A DNA stretch of 64,000 bases from Flavobacteriaceae bacterium (GCA_028284745.1 JANQRC010000017.1:124001-188000), one strand, 5' to 3'; positions 1-9,044 are shown, counted from the stretch's first letter. Made by a program: numbers and translations. Notes: generated by a model from the sequence alone, not told the origin.

Positions 1-809
1 CGGTGCCCTTTGCCCAGTCTTCGCCAAACGTAACCCGCGCTTCACGTTCATTCAAATGATAGGAACTTGCCCGAGTATCTATGCTTTGAGCAAACAATGC
101 GATCCTTGTTTCATTCCACAGTTCTTTTCCCAACAACAAGGGCGAATTGGTACAGATGCTAAGCACGGGGCCTGAAATGGCTTGTGCCCAATTGTAGCTA
201 TTCACAAAATCGTCTGGGTCTATTTGCAAATGTATCTGAAAGCTTGTGTTGCATCCTTCATACAATACCGAATCATGCAATAAATTAACTTCGTCCGCGC
301 CTTTTATATGAAGAGAAAAATTCTGCCCTCTCAACGAGACCAGTGCCTCATTCAATGCGAAGTAGCGCTCAATAGGTGCCATGAAGTGCGCTTTTAAATG
401 TTTCGTTTGAATAGACGGCAAGATTCCCGTCAGAAGGATTCGGCTATCTTCTCTCTTTGCTGCGGCATCTGCTTTTCGTATCATTTCCTCTAGCTGGTGA
501 TGCATTGTAGAGAAACATTTCCCGTCAAGCACTAAAGGGTCCAGGTTTGCTTCTAGGTTGTATACCGCAATCTCTGTGGTGAAGTGGTCATCCTCTATCA
601 GATCGAGAACTTCTAAGGCTTTTGGCGAAGGCCTCCACTCCGTGTCTATCAAACACAATTCTTGTTCAGCACCTATCCGAATGGGCGACTTCTCAAAAAG
701 ATCGCTCGAGAACATTTGCTCAAGGGCAGTGATGTCGTTGATCAGGTGCCGGTTGTAGGCCACCCGCTCTGCTGCTCCAACTAGTTTTCGTACCCTGTGC
801 TCTCCCATC
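1..809 (-). CDS. Glutamate-cysteine ligase family (GCS2) protein, C-terminus cut by window edge
   Basis: The first 269 residues are present, from an ATG at 809, and the gene runs off the left edge. Near residue 40 there is an IRIGAEQELCLID stretch, the nucleotide/glutamate-binding signature of GCS2 ligases, followed by LTGILPS, LRGQNFSLHIKG and a TRASSYH segment that fit the same fold. The family joins glutamate to cysteine or another amine using ATP in the cytoplasm. In Flavobacteria such proteins are often long and may carry extra C-terminal domains, which cannot be seen here. The exact substrate is unknown. It is divergent from rnpA. Confidence 0.72.
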
Positions 810-918
810 GCTATGGCTGGTTTTAGTGAAATCTGTCGAAAATTAGAAGATCCCACGAGTAGGGGAAATGACAAAAATCAGTAAAGAGGATAAGACAACT
901 TTGCGAAAAGGTAGAAAA

Positions 919-952
919 CAAAAAAGGCTCCTCGTTGGGGGAAGCCTTTTTT
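919..952. terminator. Hairpin with T-runs on both strands in the 810-1176 gap
   Basis: AAAAAGGCT (ending at 928) pairs with AGCCTTTTT (from 943), giving a stem with a T-run on either strand. It lies between two divergent genes, so it is not the terminator of either. Nothing else in 810-1176 looks like a protein gene. A 10-bp direct repeat GTTGTGAAGG at 1065-1074 and 1086-1095 precedes rnpA. Confidence 0.6.
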
Positions 953-1176
953 ACATAGTAGGCAACGTTTAGATCTGGGGAACTAAATTGTTGTACTATC
1001 GTGTAACTATTAACCAATAACCAACAGCTAAATAACAGCACCTGGCCATTTGTGGCAATTTTTTGTTGTGAAGGCCGCCTTTTCTGTTGTGAAGGAAAAG
1101 CTGGTGTGCCGTTCGTCGATCTTCTGGTGTTGCTGTTGCATCGCTTTTGCCTATTTTTACTCTCTAAACCTTCTGC

Positions 1177-1569
1177 ATGCCGCGTTTCACTTTCAAAAAA
1201 GAAGAAAAGCTGAAAAGCAAGAGACTTATTGATGCTCTTTTTTCTGAAGGAAATTCGATCACGCGGTTTCCATTGAAGTTGATATACCTTCCGGCGAAAC
1301 TACCAGAGGATACTTTGATACAAGCAGGCGTGTCTGTTCCTAAACGTCGTTTTAAGCTTGCCGTGAAACGAAACCGCATCAAGCGCCTGATGCGGGAGGC
1401 CTATCGTTTGAACAAACACCTCGTTTTTAACAAGATGCAAACATCCTATGCCTTTATGTTTTTGTATCTTGCTAATGAAGAACCCGATCTTCATCAACTG
1501 AACAAGACCATGCAACAACTGTTGCATCAACTTCTAAAACGTACACATCATGAAAAGGAGAGTGGCTAA
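1177..1569 (+). CDS. rnpA: Ribonuclease P protein component
   Basis: This 130-residue basic protein has the RnpA signature: an early FKKEEKLKSKRLID segment, SVPKRRFKLAVKRN and the RNR-type motif RNRIKRLMREAYR at about residues 67-80. RnpA binds the catalytic RNase P RNA and helps mature the 5' ends of tRNAs. The length is usual for the family. The ATG at 1177 starts the conserved MPRFTFKKEE. Its last 20 bases overlap the next gene, so the two are probably cotranscribed. rpmH, a common upstream partner in other phyla, is not present. Confidence 0.95.
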   Translation: MPRFTFKKEEKLKSKRLIDALFSEGNSITRFPLKLIYLPAKLPEDTLIQAGVSVPKRRFKLAVKRNRIKRLMREAYRLNKHLVFNKMQTSYAFMFLYLANEEPDLHQLNKTMQQLLHQLLKRTHHEKESG

Positions 1570-3184
1570 GCGCATCTGGATACCCGCACTTGCGGTTACC
1601 TTTTTGTTTGTTGGAACTAGTTTCAAGAGTGATTTTTTCGAAATAGCAAAGCAGATCGAGATCTTTACTACTTTGTTCAAAGAACTGAACATGAATTATG
1701 TAGATGACACCAACCCTGCCGAGCTTATGGATACGGCCATCAAAGAGATGCTGGGCGAGTTGGATCCGTACACCCGCTACATGAACGAACAAGATGTAGA
1801 GGCCTATAAGATCAAGAATGCAGGCGAATACTCTGGTATCGGTGCTACGGTAAGGCGAGATGAAGATAGAATGGTCATCATAGAACCTTTTAAAGACTAT
1901 CCTGCGGACAACGCCGGTCTGAAAGCAGGTGACGAGATCATTAAAATTGGTGATATCGTCGTTGCTGATTTCAAAGAAGACACCGGAGAACTATTGAAAG
2001 GTGCCGTGGGCAGCGATGTAGACATCACCTACATGAGGCAAGGGAAGCAGCACACCACCACCCTTACGCGCGACGAGATAGATGTAGATGCCGTTCCTTT
2101 CTATGGAAAGATCAATGAAACAACAGGATACATCGCCTTGATAAAATTCAACAAGAAAGCGTTCATGCAGACCAAAGAGGCTTTTGAAGACTTGAAATCA
2201 CAGGGTATCGAGCATTTGGTCTTAGACCTTCGCGAAAATCGTGGTGGTTTGCTTTGGGAGGCCATCAATATTGTGAACATGTTCGTGCCGAAGAACCAGG
2301 TTGTCGTTACCACCCGTTCTAAAGTGAAGAAATTCAATCGCACCTACAAGACCAAGCAAGAGCCTGTTGATACAGAAATTCCACTCGTGGTGCTTACCAA
2401 TGGGTATAGCGCCTCTGCATCCGAGATCGTGGCTGGCGCATTGCAAGATTATGATCGCGCTGTAATCGTAGGCACCCGTAGTTTTGGCAAAGGGCTGGTA
2501 CAACGCCCAAAGAAGCTGACCTATGGCACACAACTAAAAGTTACCATATCGCGATATTATACGCCTTCGGGACGTTGCATTCAGGCCCTAGATTATTGGA
2601 ATCGCGACGAAAACGGAAAAGCAGTTCGTACCAATGTCAAAGACTACAAGGAGTTCAAGACAAAAAATGGCAGAACGGTATACGATGGCGGTGGTGTGAT
2701 GCCCGATGTCGAAATCGCTTCACAAAAGCAAAACACCTTTACAAGGTCTTTAATAGAACATATGGTGGTCTTTGATCATGCCACAGACTTCTATTATGCC
2801 AATCGCTTTGACAATGTGGGTGATTTCAAATTTGAGAGCAAGGATTTTCAGAATTTCAAGAACTATGTGAAACGGTCTAATTTTGATTTTGAGACCAAGA
2901 CTGAAAAAGCATTGAAGAAAGCGATGGATCAAGAGGAGGCCGAAGACTTTGGGGTGTCGGTGAAAACAGAATTCAATGAATTGTTGGCCTCGCTACAAGA
3001 CGAAAAAATTGCCTCGCTAGACCGATACCAAGTAGAGTTGACAAAAAGTCTGAAGGACGAAATCCTGAAGCGTTACTTCTATCGCGACGGTCTATACGAA
3101 TACAACATGCTGCACGATGAGGCGATCTTGAAGGCCAATGATGTATTGAACAATGACAATCTATATGCTGACCTTTTGAACTAG
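1550..3184 (+). CDS. S41 family C-terminal processing peptidase (CtpA/Tsp type)
   Basis: The protein has 544 residues: an N-terminal signal or anchor helix (about 9-26), a PDZ domain (about 90-185, with GIGATV and GLKAGDEI) and an S41 core. Counting from the start, Ser289 in the SASASE motif, Asp300 and Lys314 in SFGKG reproduce the Ser/Asp/Lys spacing known from E. coli Tsp. It should be a periplasmic protease that trims or degrades exported proteins. It overlaps rnpA by 20 bases, a pairing common in Bacteroidota. The long C-terminal helical part (about 400-544) may hold regulatory or substrate-binding functions. Confidence 0.92.
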   Translation: MKRRVAKRIWIPALAVTFLFVGTSFKSDFFEIAKQIEIFTTLFKELNMNYVDDTNPAELMDTAIKEMLGELDPYTRYMNEQDVEAYKIKNAGEYSGIGATVRRDEDRMVIIEPFKDYPADNAGLKAGDEIIKIGDIVVADFKEDTGELLKGAVGSDVDITYMRQGKQHTTTLTRDEIDVDAVPFYGKINETTGYIALIKFNKKAFMQTKEAFEDLKSQGIEHLVLDLRENRGGLLWEAINIVNMFVPKNQVVVTTRSKVKKFNRTYKTKQEPVDTEIPLVVLTNGYSASASEIVAGALQDYDRAVIVGTRSFGKGLVQRPKKLTYGTQLKVTISRYYTPSGRCIQALDYWNRDENGKAVRTNVKDYKEFKTKNGRTVYDGGGVMPDVEIASQKQNTFTRSLIEHMVVFDHATDFYYANRFDNVGDFKFESKDFQNFKNYVKRSNFDFETKTEKALKKAMDQEEAEDFGVSVKTEFNELLASLQDEKIASLDRYQVELTKSLKDEILKRYFYRDGLYEYNMLHDEAILKANDVLNNDNLYADLLN

Positions 3185-3188
3185 GCGC

Positions 3189-3361
3189 ATGACAGAAGCT
3201 TCTTGGACCAAGGCCGATTTTCAGGCTTACCTGCTGTTATATGTAGCGCAATCGGACTACGCCATCAAACCAACCGAAAAGACGTTTTCCTGGCCGATGA
3301 GAACTTCTCCACAATAGAGCAAAACCTTTTTATGGGATTGAAGCGGGTTTTGAAACAATAG
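3189..3361 (+). pseudogene. Internally deleted remnant of a small TerB-like protein
   Basis: Five bases after the protease stop an ATG opens MTEASWTKADFQAYLLLYVA...YAIKPTEK, which looks like the N-terminus of a roughly 110-residue flavobacterial tellurite-resistance-TerB-like family. The frame stops at 3317 after 42 codons. In another frame, from about 3281, the sequence reads VFLADENFSTIEQNLFMGLK and ends at TAG 3361, which looks like the C-terminus of the same family. The middle (perhaps 50-70 residues) is missing and the joint is out of frame, so this is read as a deletion-made pseudogene. The family assignment rests on recall of its typical ends. Confidence 0.6.
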
Positions 3362-3437
3362 TTTAAAAAGCTATCTTAGTTACCATCTAATCATTGCTTT
3401 TCGAGACTAACCAACTCTAGCGCAAAAACTTATTACA

Positions 3438-4127
3438 ATGAAAAAACTTGTTGCTGAATTCATCGGCACCCTTTGGCTGGTGCTTGGTGGTTGTGGAAGC
3501 GCTGTGCTGGCTGCCGCTTTCCCCGAATTAGGAATCGGCTTTGCTGGTGTGGCCTTGGCCTTTGGTCTAACGGTCGTGACCATGGCTTATGCCATTGGCC
3601 ACATCTCAGGATGCCACTTGAATCCTGCTGTGTCTATTGGTCTTTGGATGGGCGGGCGCTTTGATGCGAAAGACCTGCTACCTTACATCATTGCCCAAGT
3701 GTTGGGCGGTCTCGCTGGCGCTGCTATCTTGTATGCTATTGCTACAGGAAAGGCTGGTTTTGAGATTGGTGGATTTGCTTCTAACGGCTTTGGTGAACAC
3801 TCTCCGGGAGGGTATAGTATGACGGCCGCACTGGTCACAGAGATTGTGATGACCTTTATGTTCTTGATCATCATTTTGGGTGCCACCCACTCTAAAGCTC
3901 CCAAAGGTTTTGCTGGTTTGGCCATCGGTCTAGGCCTCACCCTGATCCACCTGATCAGTATTCCTGTGACGAATACTTCTGTGAATCCTGCTCGTAGTAC
4001 CAGTCAAGCAATTTTTGCTGGCGGTTGGGCTTTGGAGCAATTGTGGTTGTTCTGGGTCGCGCCGATCGTCGGTGCTATCATCGCCGGAATCGTCTACAAG
4101 TTCATGTCCCCCGAAACACACGCATAA
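3438..4127 (+). CDS. aqpZ: Aquaporin Z
   Basis: This 229-residue integral membrane protein has six predicted helices and both MIP half-helix motifs, NPAVS at about residue 62 and NPARS at about 188. The arginine after the second NPA, a phenylalanine near residue 42 and a histidine in the fifth helix fit the narrow selectivity filter of water-type channels rather than glycerol facilitators. It should let water cross the inner membrane. A strong hairpin follows its stop. The start is clear: [11 protein letters not shown], typical of AqpZ. Confidence 0.93.
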   Translation: MKKLVAEFIGTLWLVLGGCGSAVLAAAFPELGIGFAGVALAFGLTVVTMAYAIGHISGCHLNPAVSIGLWMGGRFDAKDLLPYIIAQVLGGLAGAAILYAIATGKAGFEIGGFASNGFGEHSPGGYSMTAALVTEIVMTFMFLIIILGATHSKAPKGFAGLAIGLGLTLIHLISIPVTNTSVNPARSTSQAIFAGGWALEQLWLFWVAPIVGAIIAGIVYKFMSPETHA

Positions 4128-4160
4128 GTCTCTCTCAAGTTTTAGGGCTTTCTATATCAT

Positions 4161-4192
4161 AAAGGCAGGTAGTTAATGATTACCTGCCTTTA
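4161..4192. terminator. Bidirectional terminator between aqpZ and elaA
   Basis: AAAGGCAGGTA and TACCTGCCTTT form an 11-bp perfect stem around a 9-base loop. A T-rich tract follows on the plus strand. The hairpin overlaps the stop codon of the convergent elaA gene, so it probably ends both transcripts. Confidence 0.8.
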
Positions 4193-4642
4193 TTCTTTTA
4201 TCATGGCAACATGTGGAATTCCGTCTTCTAAATATTCTTCACCTACTTCTCGAAAACCATGTTGCTTGTAGAAGTTGATGAGGTACGTCTGCGCAGATAT
4301 CTTTATGGTCGCCGTACCGAAGCGTTCTGCTACAGCTTTGATGCTCTTTTGTATCAACTGATGCCCAACACCTCCTTTTCGAGCTTCTTTAGAAACTACC
4401 ACGCGGCCAATGCTTGCTTCTTCGAAATAGTCTCCCCTCTTGAATAAACGCGCGTAAGCGCGAATTTTCTCGCCGGAAACACAAAAGACATGTAATGCCA
4501 TCTGATCCTTACCATCGATGTCTTGATATACGCAATCTTGCTCTACCACAAATACTTCGCTACGCAGTTGGAGGATGTCATGAAGCTCTCGCTTGTTCAA
4601 AGCATCAAAAGTCTTAATATGCCATACTAGTGATGACTCCAT
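4190..4642 (-). CDS. elaA: GNAT family N-acetyltransferase, ElaA type
   Basis: The 150 residues match the ElaA subfamily of GNAT acetyltransferases: LRSEVFVVEQDCVYQDIDGKD near residue 30, then GRVVVSKEARKGGVGHQLI at about 80-98, which includes the acetyl-CoA-binding R/Q-x-x-G-x-G/A type loop. The family moves an acetyl group from acetyl-CoA to an amine, but the true acceptor of ElaA is not established. It lies 23 bases downstream of rpiB on the same strand, so the pair is likely one operon. Confidence 0.88.
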   Translation of the reverse strand: MESSLVWHIKTFDALNKRELHDILQLRSEVFVVEQDCVYQDIDGKDQMALHVFCVSGEKIRAYARLFKRGDYFEEASIGRVVVSKEARKGGVGHQLIQKSIKAVAERFGTATIKISAQTYLINFYKQHGFREVGEEYLEDGIPHVAMIKE

Positions 4643-4665
4643 CTATTGTCTATGTATGCTACTAT

Positions 4666-5097
4666 CTATATACAAGGAATCTTATCTACGCGCCTCTGGT
4701 GCCGTCCTCCTTCAAACTCGGTGTCGATAAAGGTCTCCACCATGGCTACTGCTTGTGGTATTGCTGTAAAGCGCGCAGGAATACTCAAAATATTAGCATC
4801 ATTGTGTTGCCTAGCCAAAGCTACCAGTTCTTTGTTCCAGCATAAAGCTGCACGAATCTGTTGGTGTTTATTGGCCGTCATGGCAGCGCCATTTCCACTA
4901 CCACATATGATGATCCCAACCACTGCTTTCCCTTTTTCTACATCGGTTGCCACTGGATGTATGAAATCTGGATAGTCTACACTATCTAATGTCTCTGTAC
5001 CATGATCTATTATTTGATATCCTCGTTCTTGAAGCATCCTAACGATCGCCTTCTTGTAATCTGGGCCAGCATGGTCGTTGCCAATAGAAATTGTCAT
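4666..5097 (-). CDS. rpiB: Ribose-5-phosphate isomerase B
   Basis: The 143-residue protein carries the RpiB/LacAB signature. GNDHAG at residues 6-11 binds the phosphate, the loop around GIIICGSGNGAAMTANK holds the active-site cysteine (residue ~66), and RAALCWN follows. It interconverts ribose 5-phosphate and ribulose 5-phosphate in the pentose phosphate pathway. The start MTISIGNDHAG fits the family exactly. It is probably cotranscribed with elaA, and an AT-rich gene-free stretch lies upstream. Confidence 0.93.
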   Translation of the reverse strand: MTISIGNDHAGPDYKKAIVRMLQERGYQIIDHGTETLDSVDYPDFIHPVATDVEKGKAVVGIIICGSGNGAAMTANKHQQIRAALCWNKELVALARQHNDANILSIPARFTAIPQAVAMVETFIDTEFEGGRHQRRVDKIPCI

Positions 5098-5681
5098 GTG
5101 TCAACTCTTTTTTGAATGACATAAAGGTACGAAATGGACATAAAACTTTTTTGAACATACCTTTTATCTAGGATGGCCAAACGTTTCCAATGGTCATAAA
5201 TTTTTAAATGGGTCTATTAGTGGTTAATTTCAGAATGGTGAGACTTTGGATCGTTGAAGACTTGTTGGAAAGGATCGTTAATAGTTCTTGATAACGTATG
5301 AAAAAAAGAATTGGAACTTTGTGATAATTTTTGAATCTGCTCGATCATTCGACATTTCAAAATTCTGAAGCACTTTTTTCCTGAGAAGTTTTCAATAAAG
5401 AAAACACATTTTTCAACACCGTTCTTCAAAAAAAATTTCAAGGATCCTGTGTTGATACTCTATTTGAATACTCTTGATCCTTTTCTAAATTATCTTCAAA
5501 ATCAACTACTTATAATGCAAATCTATTGTTAATTAGTTGTAAATAGAATGTTTGCTGACGCACTTCAAAATAAAATGGCATAAAGTTTTCCTAACGATCA
5601 ACACCCCACCATCATCATCATTTTTAATTTTTTAAAAAAGAAAAAGAAAGATGATTATAGATACAATTGTGAATAACTGAA
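5098..5681. other. AT-rich gene-free region, candidate replication origin
   Basis: About 580 bases hold no credible gene. The stretch is markedly AT-rich and contains one exact DnaA-box consensus (TTATNCACA, read on the minus strand as TTATTCACA) at 5668-5676. It also has weaker TTGATAACG-, TGTGATAAT-, TTTTCAACA-, TTTTCAATA- and TGTTGATAC-like nonamers between 5285 and 5460. A purine run at 5633-5650 follows a T-rich tract. Two parS-like sites 17-19 kb to the right and the mostly rightward genes beyond 6.8 kb agree with an origin here, but dnaA is not present. This is an inference from motifs, not a proven origin. Confidence 0.35.
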
Positions 5682-6179
5682 TTAATAGAAGACGTAACTG
5701 GAAGAACTTTTCCCGCAAGACCTTTTCTTTCCTTTTTTCGTGTAACAGAAATCCTCGGTCAAAGCACCGTCTGGCGTTAAGTGGTACGATCTTGTTAGGT
5801 TTCCTTCGCTATCGTAGAACTTGCAGTACCCATTGATGCCGTTGTTCTCATATTCTTTTGAAGAGATAAGTGAACCATCTACATCGTACTCGTACTGTTC
5901 ACCTTGTAGAATCCCGTTCTCGTAATAGCTTTTAAAGTGAACCCGACCATTTACATAATAGGTCTTTGCAACTCCATGAAGCCTGTCGTCTTGATAAGTC
6001 GCCTCGATAAAAAGCACATCGTTATTCAAATATTTTTTCCAGACGCCTTGCTTTAGACCGTCGTGCAGTGCCCCTTGATGGTAGGTACCATCATCTTCTG
6101 TGATGAGGGTCATCTCTTGTGCCTGTGCGTGGATGGCCAGCAAGAAGACTGCTAACGAGAAAAGTATGTTATTTTTCAT
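5682..6179 (-). CDS. Secreted MORN-like repeat protein (YwqK-type antitoxin fold)
   Basis: The 165-residue protein starts with a signal peptide (cut after about residue 20, at AQA-QE). Short repeats follow of the type G-x-x-x-G-x-W-K-x-Y and G-x-x-H-F-K-S-Y-Y-E-N-G, which resemble MORN/YwqK repeats and form a flat beta sheet. In Bacteroidota such proteins are common and mostly uncharacterised. The similarity to the antitoxin YwqK is structural only, and no toxin gene is adjacent. The C-terminus is rich in lysine, cysteine and serine. It lies 11 bases downstream of the DUF2007 gene on the same strand. Confidence 0.7.
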   Translation of the reverse strand: MKNNILFSLAVFLLAIHAQAQEMTLITEDDGTYHQGALHDGLKQGVWKKYLNNDVLFIEATYQDDRLHGVAKTYYVNGRVHFKSYYENGILQGEQYEYDVDGSLISSKEYENNGINGYCKFYDSEGNLTRSYHLTPDGALTEDFCYTKKGKKRSCGKSSSSYVFY

Positions 6180-6190
6180 GCCTATGACTT

Positions 6191-6433
6191 TTATACCACA
6201 CGAAGTGGTGATTCGTCTTTGTCTAATTGGTCCATCAAAGCCCGTGCTGAAGCCACATCGTTTCGGTGGACCTTGAGCCTGATGCCCCCAACTGCATACG
6301 AGTAGAAGGGGGAAACATGTACCATGGTTTCGTTCTCAAAGACATACCTGATGCCATCTTGTTCTAACAGCATCTTTAGCACCGCATATTCATGGGGATA
6401 GGTAAACGTGGCAACGACAACAAAGTTATCCAT
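6191..6433 (-). CDS. DUF2007 small signal-transducing-like protein
   Basis: This 80-residue protein matches the DUF2007 family: a beta strand with hydrophobic core (FVVVATFTYPHEYAVLKMLLEQ), then RYVFENE and a C-terminal GGIRLKVHRNDVASARALMDQL helix. The fold is a small ferredoxin-like domain sometimes called a putative signal-transducing protein, and the molecular function is unknown. It lacks a signal peptide, so it should be cytoplasmic. It is in one orientation with the small membrane protein upstream and the MORN-like gene downstream, spaced by 38 and 11 bases. Confidence 0.75.
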   Translation of the reverse strand: MDNFVVVATFTYPHEYAVLKMLLEQDGIRYVFENETMVHVSPFYSYAVGGIRLKVHRNDVASARALMDQLDKDESPLRVV

Positions 6434-6471
6434 TGATAATCAATTAAATACTTACTATAAAAATACAGAAT

Positions 6472-6642
6472 TTAACGAAAGGAATAAAAAACAGCACCCG
6501 TGGTTTCGGTGTGCTGCTCGATTGCATCGACAGACTTCACTTCACTGCTTTCGTAGGCGTTGTTGATGTAAACCACAGAAGAAAGGATTCCGACCAGGAA
6601 GATCAGAAGGAAGAAGGCAATGATCTTGTATGCTTTTCTCAT
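6472..6642 (-). CDS. Small single-pass membrane protein, 56 residues
   Basis: An ATG at 6642 opens a 56-residue frame, MRKAYKIIAFFLLIFLVG and so on. A basic N-terminus is followed by one clear transmembrane helix (about residues 6-25) and a polar, acidic tail rich in Ser, Glu and Thr that would face the periplasm. I do not recognise a named family. The gene is upstream of and collinear with the DUF2007 gene. Codon pattern and membrane topology make it plausible, but its shortness limits certainty. Confidence 0.5.
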   Translation of the reverse strand: MRKAYKIIAFFLLIFLVGILSSVVYINNAYESSEVKSVDAIEQHTETTGAVFYSFR

Positions 6643-6781
6643 TTCTTTATTAGTAGTTCAGTTACTATATAGACGAGGTAAAAACAAGATTGTTACATTT
6701 TTTTTAATAAAATTTTAACTTTTTAATCGAAAAGTGCCAACCTCTTTATTATTTGTACCTTTTCACCGAAATTGATTTTTG

Positions 6782-8986
6782 ATGAGCAAGAAGAAAAAGA
6801 TAAGTAAGAAACATAAGAGCCAAGGCATTACCAAAGGAATATTCTCTGTGCTAGAGAAAGCGCCTAAAGAAGCATTCAACTACAAACAAATAGCGTCTAA
6901 ACTAGGAATCACTGACACGAGTAGAAGAAACCTACTGATAAAACGCCTAGGGGAATTAGCTGCAAAAGACAAGATCGAAGAGGTTGCTAGGGGAAAATAC
7001 CAGATCATCCCATCGCAACACTACTTTTTTGGTGTAGTAGATATGACCACTCGCGGCAATGCATACGTGTCTGTCGAAGAGCTTGAAGACGACATCTTTG
7101 TACCTCATAACAAATTGAATAAAGCCTTGCACGGCGATGAGGTAGAGGTATACCTGTACCCAAGAAGGAAGAAGAAGAAGCCGGAAGGTGAGATTACCAA
7201 AATATTCAATCGGAAGAAGACCACCTTTGTTGGTGTGTTGCAGCTACAGAAGAACTTTGGGTTTGTAGTGGCATCAGACCCAAAGATGTATGCAGATATC
7301 TTTGTGCCAAAGGCCAAGATCAATGATGCGGCAGATGGTGACAAGGTGTTGGTAGCGATAAAGGATTGGCCTGAGAAGGCAGACTCGCCCTACGGAAAGA
7401 TACTAGAAAGCTTTGGTAGACCTGGAGAACATGATACGGAGATCCACGCCATTCTTGCCGAATACGGGTTACCTTATCGTTTCCCGGAAGATGTAGAGCA
7501 TGAGGCCAACCAATTGGATACAAGCATCAAACCCGAAGAGATCGCAAAACGTCGTGACATGCGGGATGTGCTCACTTTTACCATCGACCCAAAGGATGCC
7601 AAGGACTTTGACGATGCGCTTTCTTTTCAAGTATTGGAAAACGGTCTGTACCAAGTAGGTATTCATATTGCAGACGTATCGCATTATGTACAGCCAGGTA
7701 CGTTGCTAGAAGAAGAAGCGTTCAATCGGGCCACATCGGTGTATCTGGTAGACCGTGTAGTGCCCATGCTTCCGGAGATATTGTCTAACAATGCTTGTTC
7801 CCTACGCCCACATGAAGAAAAATATACCTTTTCGGCGGTTTTTCAACTAGACGATAATGCCAAGATCCACAACCAATGGTTTGGAAGAACGGTCATCTAT
7901 TCCGACCAACGGTTTGCCTACGAAGAGGCACAGCATATCATCGAGACCGAGGGAGATATCATTCCTGAAGACATTTCTCTTTCAGGGAAGGAATACAAAG
8001 TAGATGCTGCTATTGTCGAAGCTACACTAAAGCTAGATCAATTAGCAAAGACCATGCGAAAAGCACGTATGCAAAATGGTGCTATCTCATTTGATAAGGT
8101 AGAAGTGAAGTTCGATCTGGATGAAGAGAATGTTCCTACTGGTGTATACTTCAAGACCTCTAAAGATGCCAATAAGCTGATCGAAGAGTTTATGCTCTTG
8201 GCCAATAAGAAAGTGGCTGAATTCATAGGAAAACAAACACCTACCAAGACTTTCGTATATCGTGTTCACGACGAACCAGACCTAGACAAACTGTTCGCCC
8301 TACAAGGGATCATTGGTCGTTTTGGACATAAGTTAGATTTGAGAGATAAGAGTAGCATTACAAGCTCGCTCAACAAACTTCTAAAAGATGTACAAGGGGA
8401 AAAAGAGCAGAACCTTGTAGATACGCTCGCAATACGAAGCATGAGCAAGGCCAAGTACACTACAGAAAATATCGGCCACTATGGTCTAGCATTCGATCAT
8501 TACTCACACTTTACCTCACCGATCAGACGATATCCGGATGTCATGGCGCATCGGTTGTTGCAACAGTATTTAGATGGAGGAAGATCTCCCAACATGATGG
8601 AGTACGAAGAAAAGTGTAGGCACTCTTCAGAAATGGAAAACCTAGCTGCCAATGCAGAGCGCGATTCCATCAAGTACATGCAGATCAAGTTTATGGAAGA
8701 CCATAAAGACCAAGAGTTTGCTGGCGTCATCTCTGGGGTTACCGAATGGGGCATCTATGTAGAGATCATTGCCAATAAGTGCGAGGGCATGGTGCGGATC
8801 AGAGAGATAAAAGACGACTATTATGTCTTTGATGAAAAGCAATATGCCTTGGTGGGCGAAGTCACCAAGAACATCTACCAGCTAGGTGATGAGGTCATCG
8901 TGAAGGTGAAAGATACAGACCTGATCAAACGTCATCTAGACTTTGATCTGCTGGGGAAACGATCCGAATTGACGCCAATTACGTAG
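6782..8986 (+). CDS. rnr: Ribonuclease R
   Basis: The 734-residue exonuclease has an N-terminal winged-helix/HTH segment (about 15-75), two cold-shock-like OB domains (about 80-220), the RNB catalytic domain (about 250-590) and a C-terminal S1 domain (about 640-720). The RNB active site shows the aspartate cluster TIDPKDAKDFDDA, which binds Mg2+. It degrades structured RNA from the 3' end and takes part in rRNA and mRNA turnover. ATG at 6782 is preferred over the TTG one codon earlier. A near-consensus -7 box TACCTTTT lies at 6756-6763. The gap 6643-6781 is otherwise AT-rich and empty. Confidence 0.95.
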   Translation: MSKKKKISKKHKSQGITKGIFSVLEKAPKEAFNYKQIASKLGITDTSRRNLLIKRLGELAAKDKIEEVARGKYQIIPSQHYFFGVVDMTTRGNAYVSVEELEDDIFVPHNKLNKALHGDEVEVYLYPRRKKKKPEGEITKIFNRKKTTFVGVLQLQKNFGFVVASDPKMYADIFVPKAKINDAADGDKVLVAIKDWPEKADSPYGKILESFGRPGEHDTEIHAILAEYGLPYRFPEDVEHEANQLDTSIKPEEIAKRRDMRDVLTFTIDPKDAKDFDDALSFQVLENGLYQVGIHIADVSHYVQPGTLLEEEAFNRATSVYLVDRVVPMLPEILSNNACSLRPHEEKYTFSAVFQLDDNAKIHNQWFGRTVIYSDQRFAYEEAQHIIETEGDIIPEDISLSGKEYKVDAAIVEATLKLDQLAKTMRKARMQNGAISFDKVEVKFDLDEENVPTGVYFKTSKDANKLIEEFMLLANKKVAEFIGKQTPTKTFVYRVHDEPDLDKLFALQGIIGRFGHKLDLRDKSSITSSLNKLLKDVQGEKEQNLVDTLAIRSMSKAKYTTENIGHYGLAFDHYSHFTSPIRRYPDVMAHRLLQQYLDGGRSPNMMEYEEKCRHSSEMENLAANAERDSIKYMQIKFMEDHKDQEFAGVISGVTEWGIYVEIIANKCEGMVRIREIKDDYYVFDEKQYALVGEVTKNIYQLGDEVIVKVKDTDLIKRHLDFDLLGKRSELTPIT

Positions 8987-9044
8987 GGGGGATCCCACTT
9001 GAAATCATTTTCACCATTTTCTCTCAAACAAAGAACCAATACCC

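Noticed and set aside
823-1041. 72-residue minus-strand open frame
   Set aside because: It runs through the terminator hairpin at 919-952, has no family resemblance and no ribosome-binding site.
5217-5441. 74-residue minus-strand open frame in the candidate origin
   Set aside because: Low-complexity composition from AT-rich DNA and no recognisable domain; treated as non-coding.
5682-6179. YwqK-like gene as half of a toxin-antitoxin pair
   Set aside because: It has a signal peptide and no toxin-like neighbour; the MORN-like repeats alone do not make it an antitoxin.
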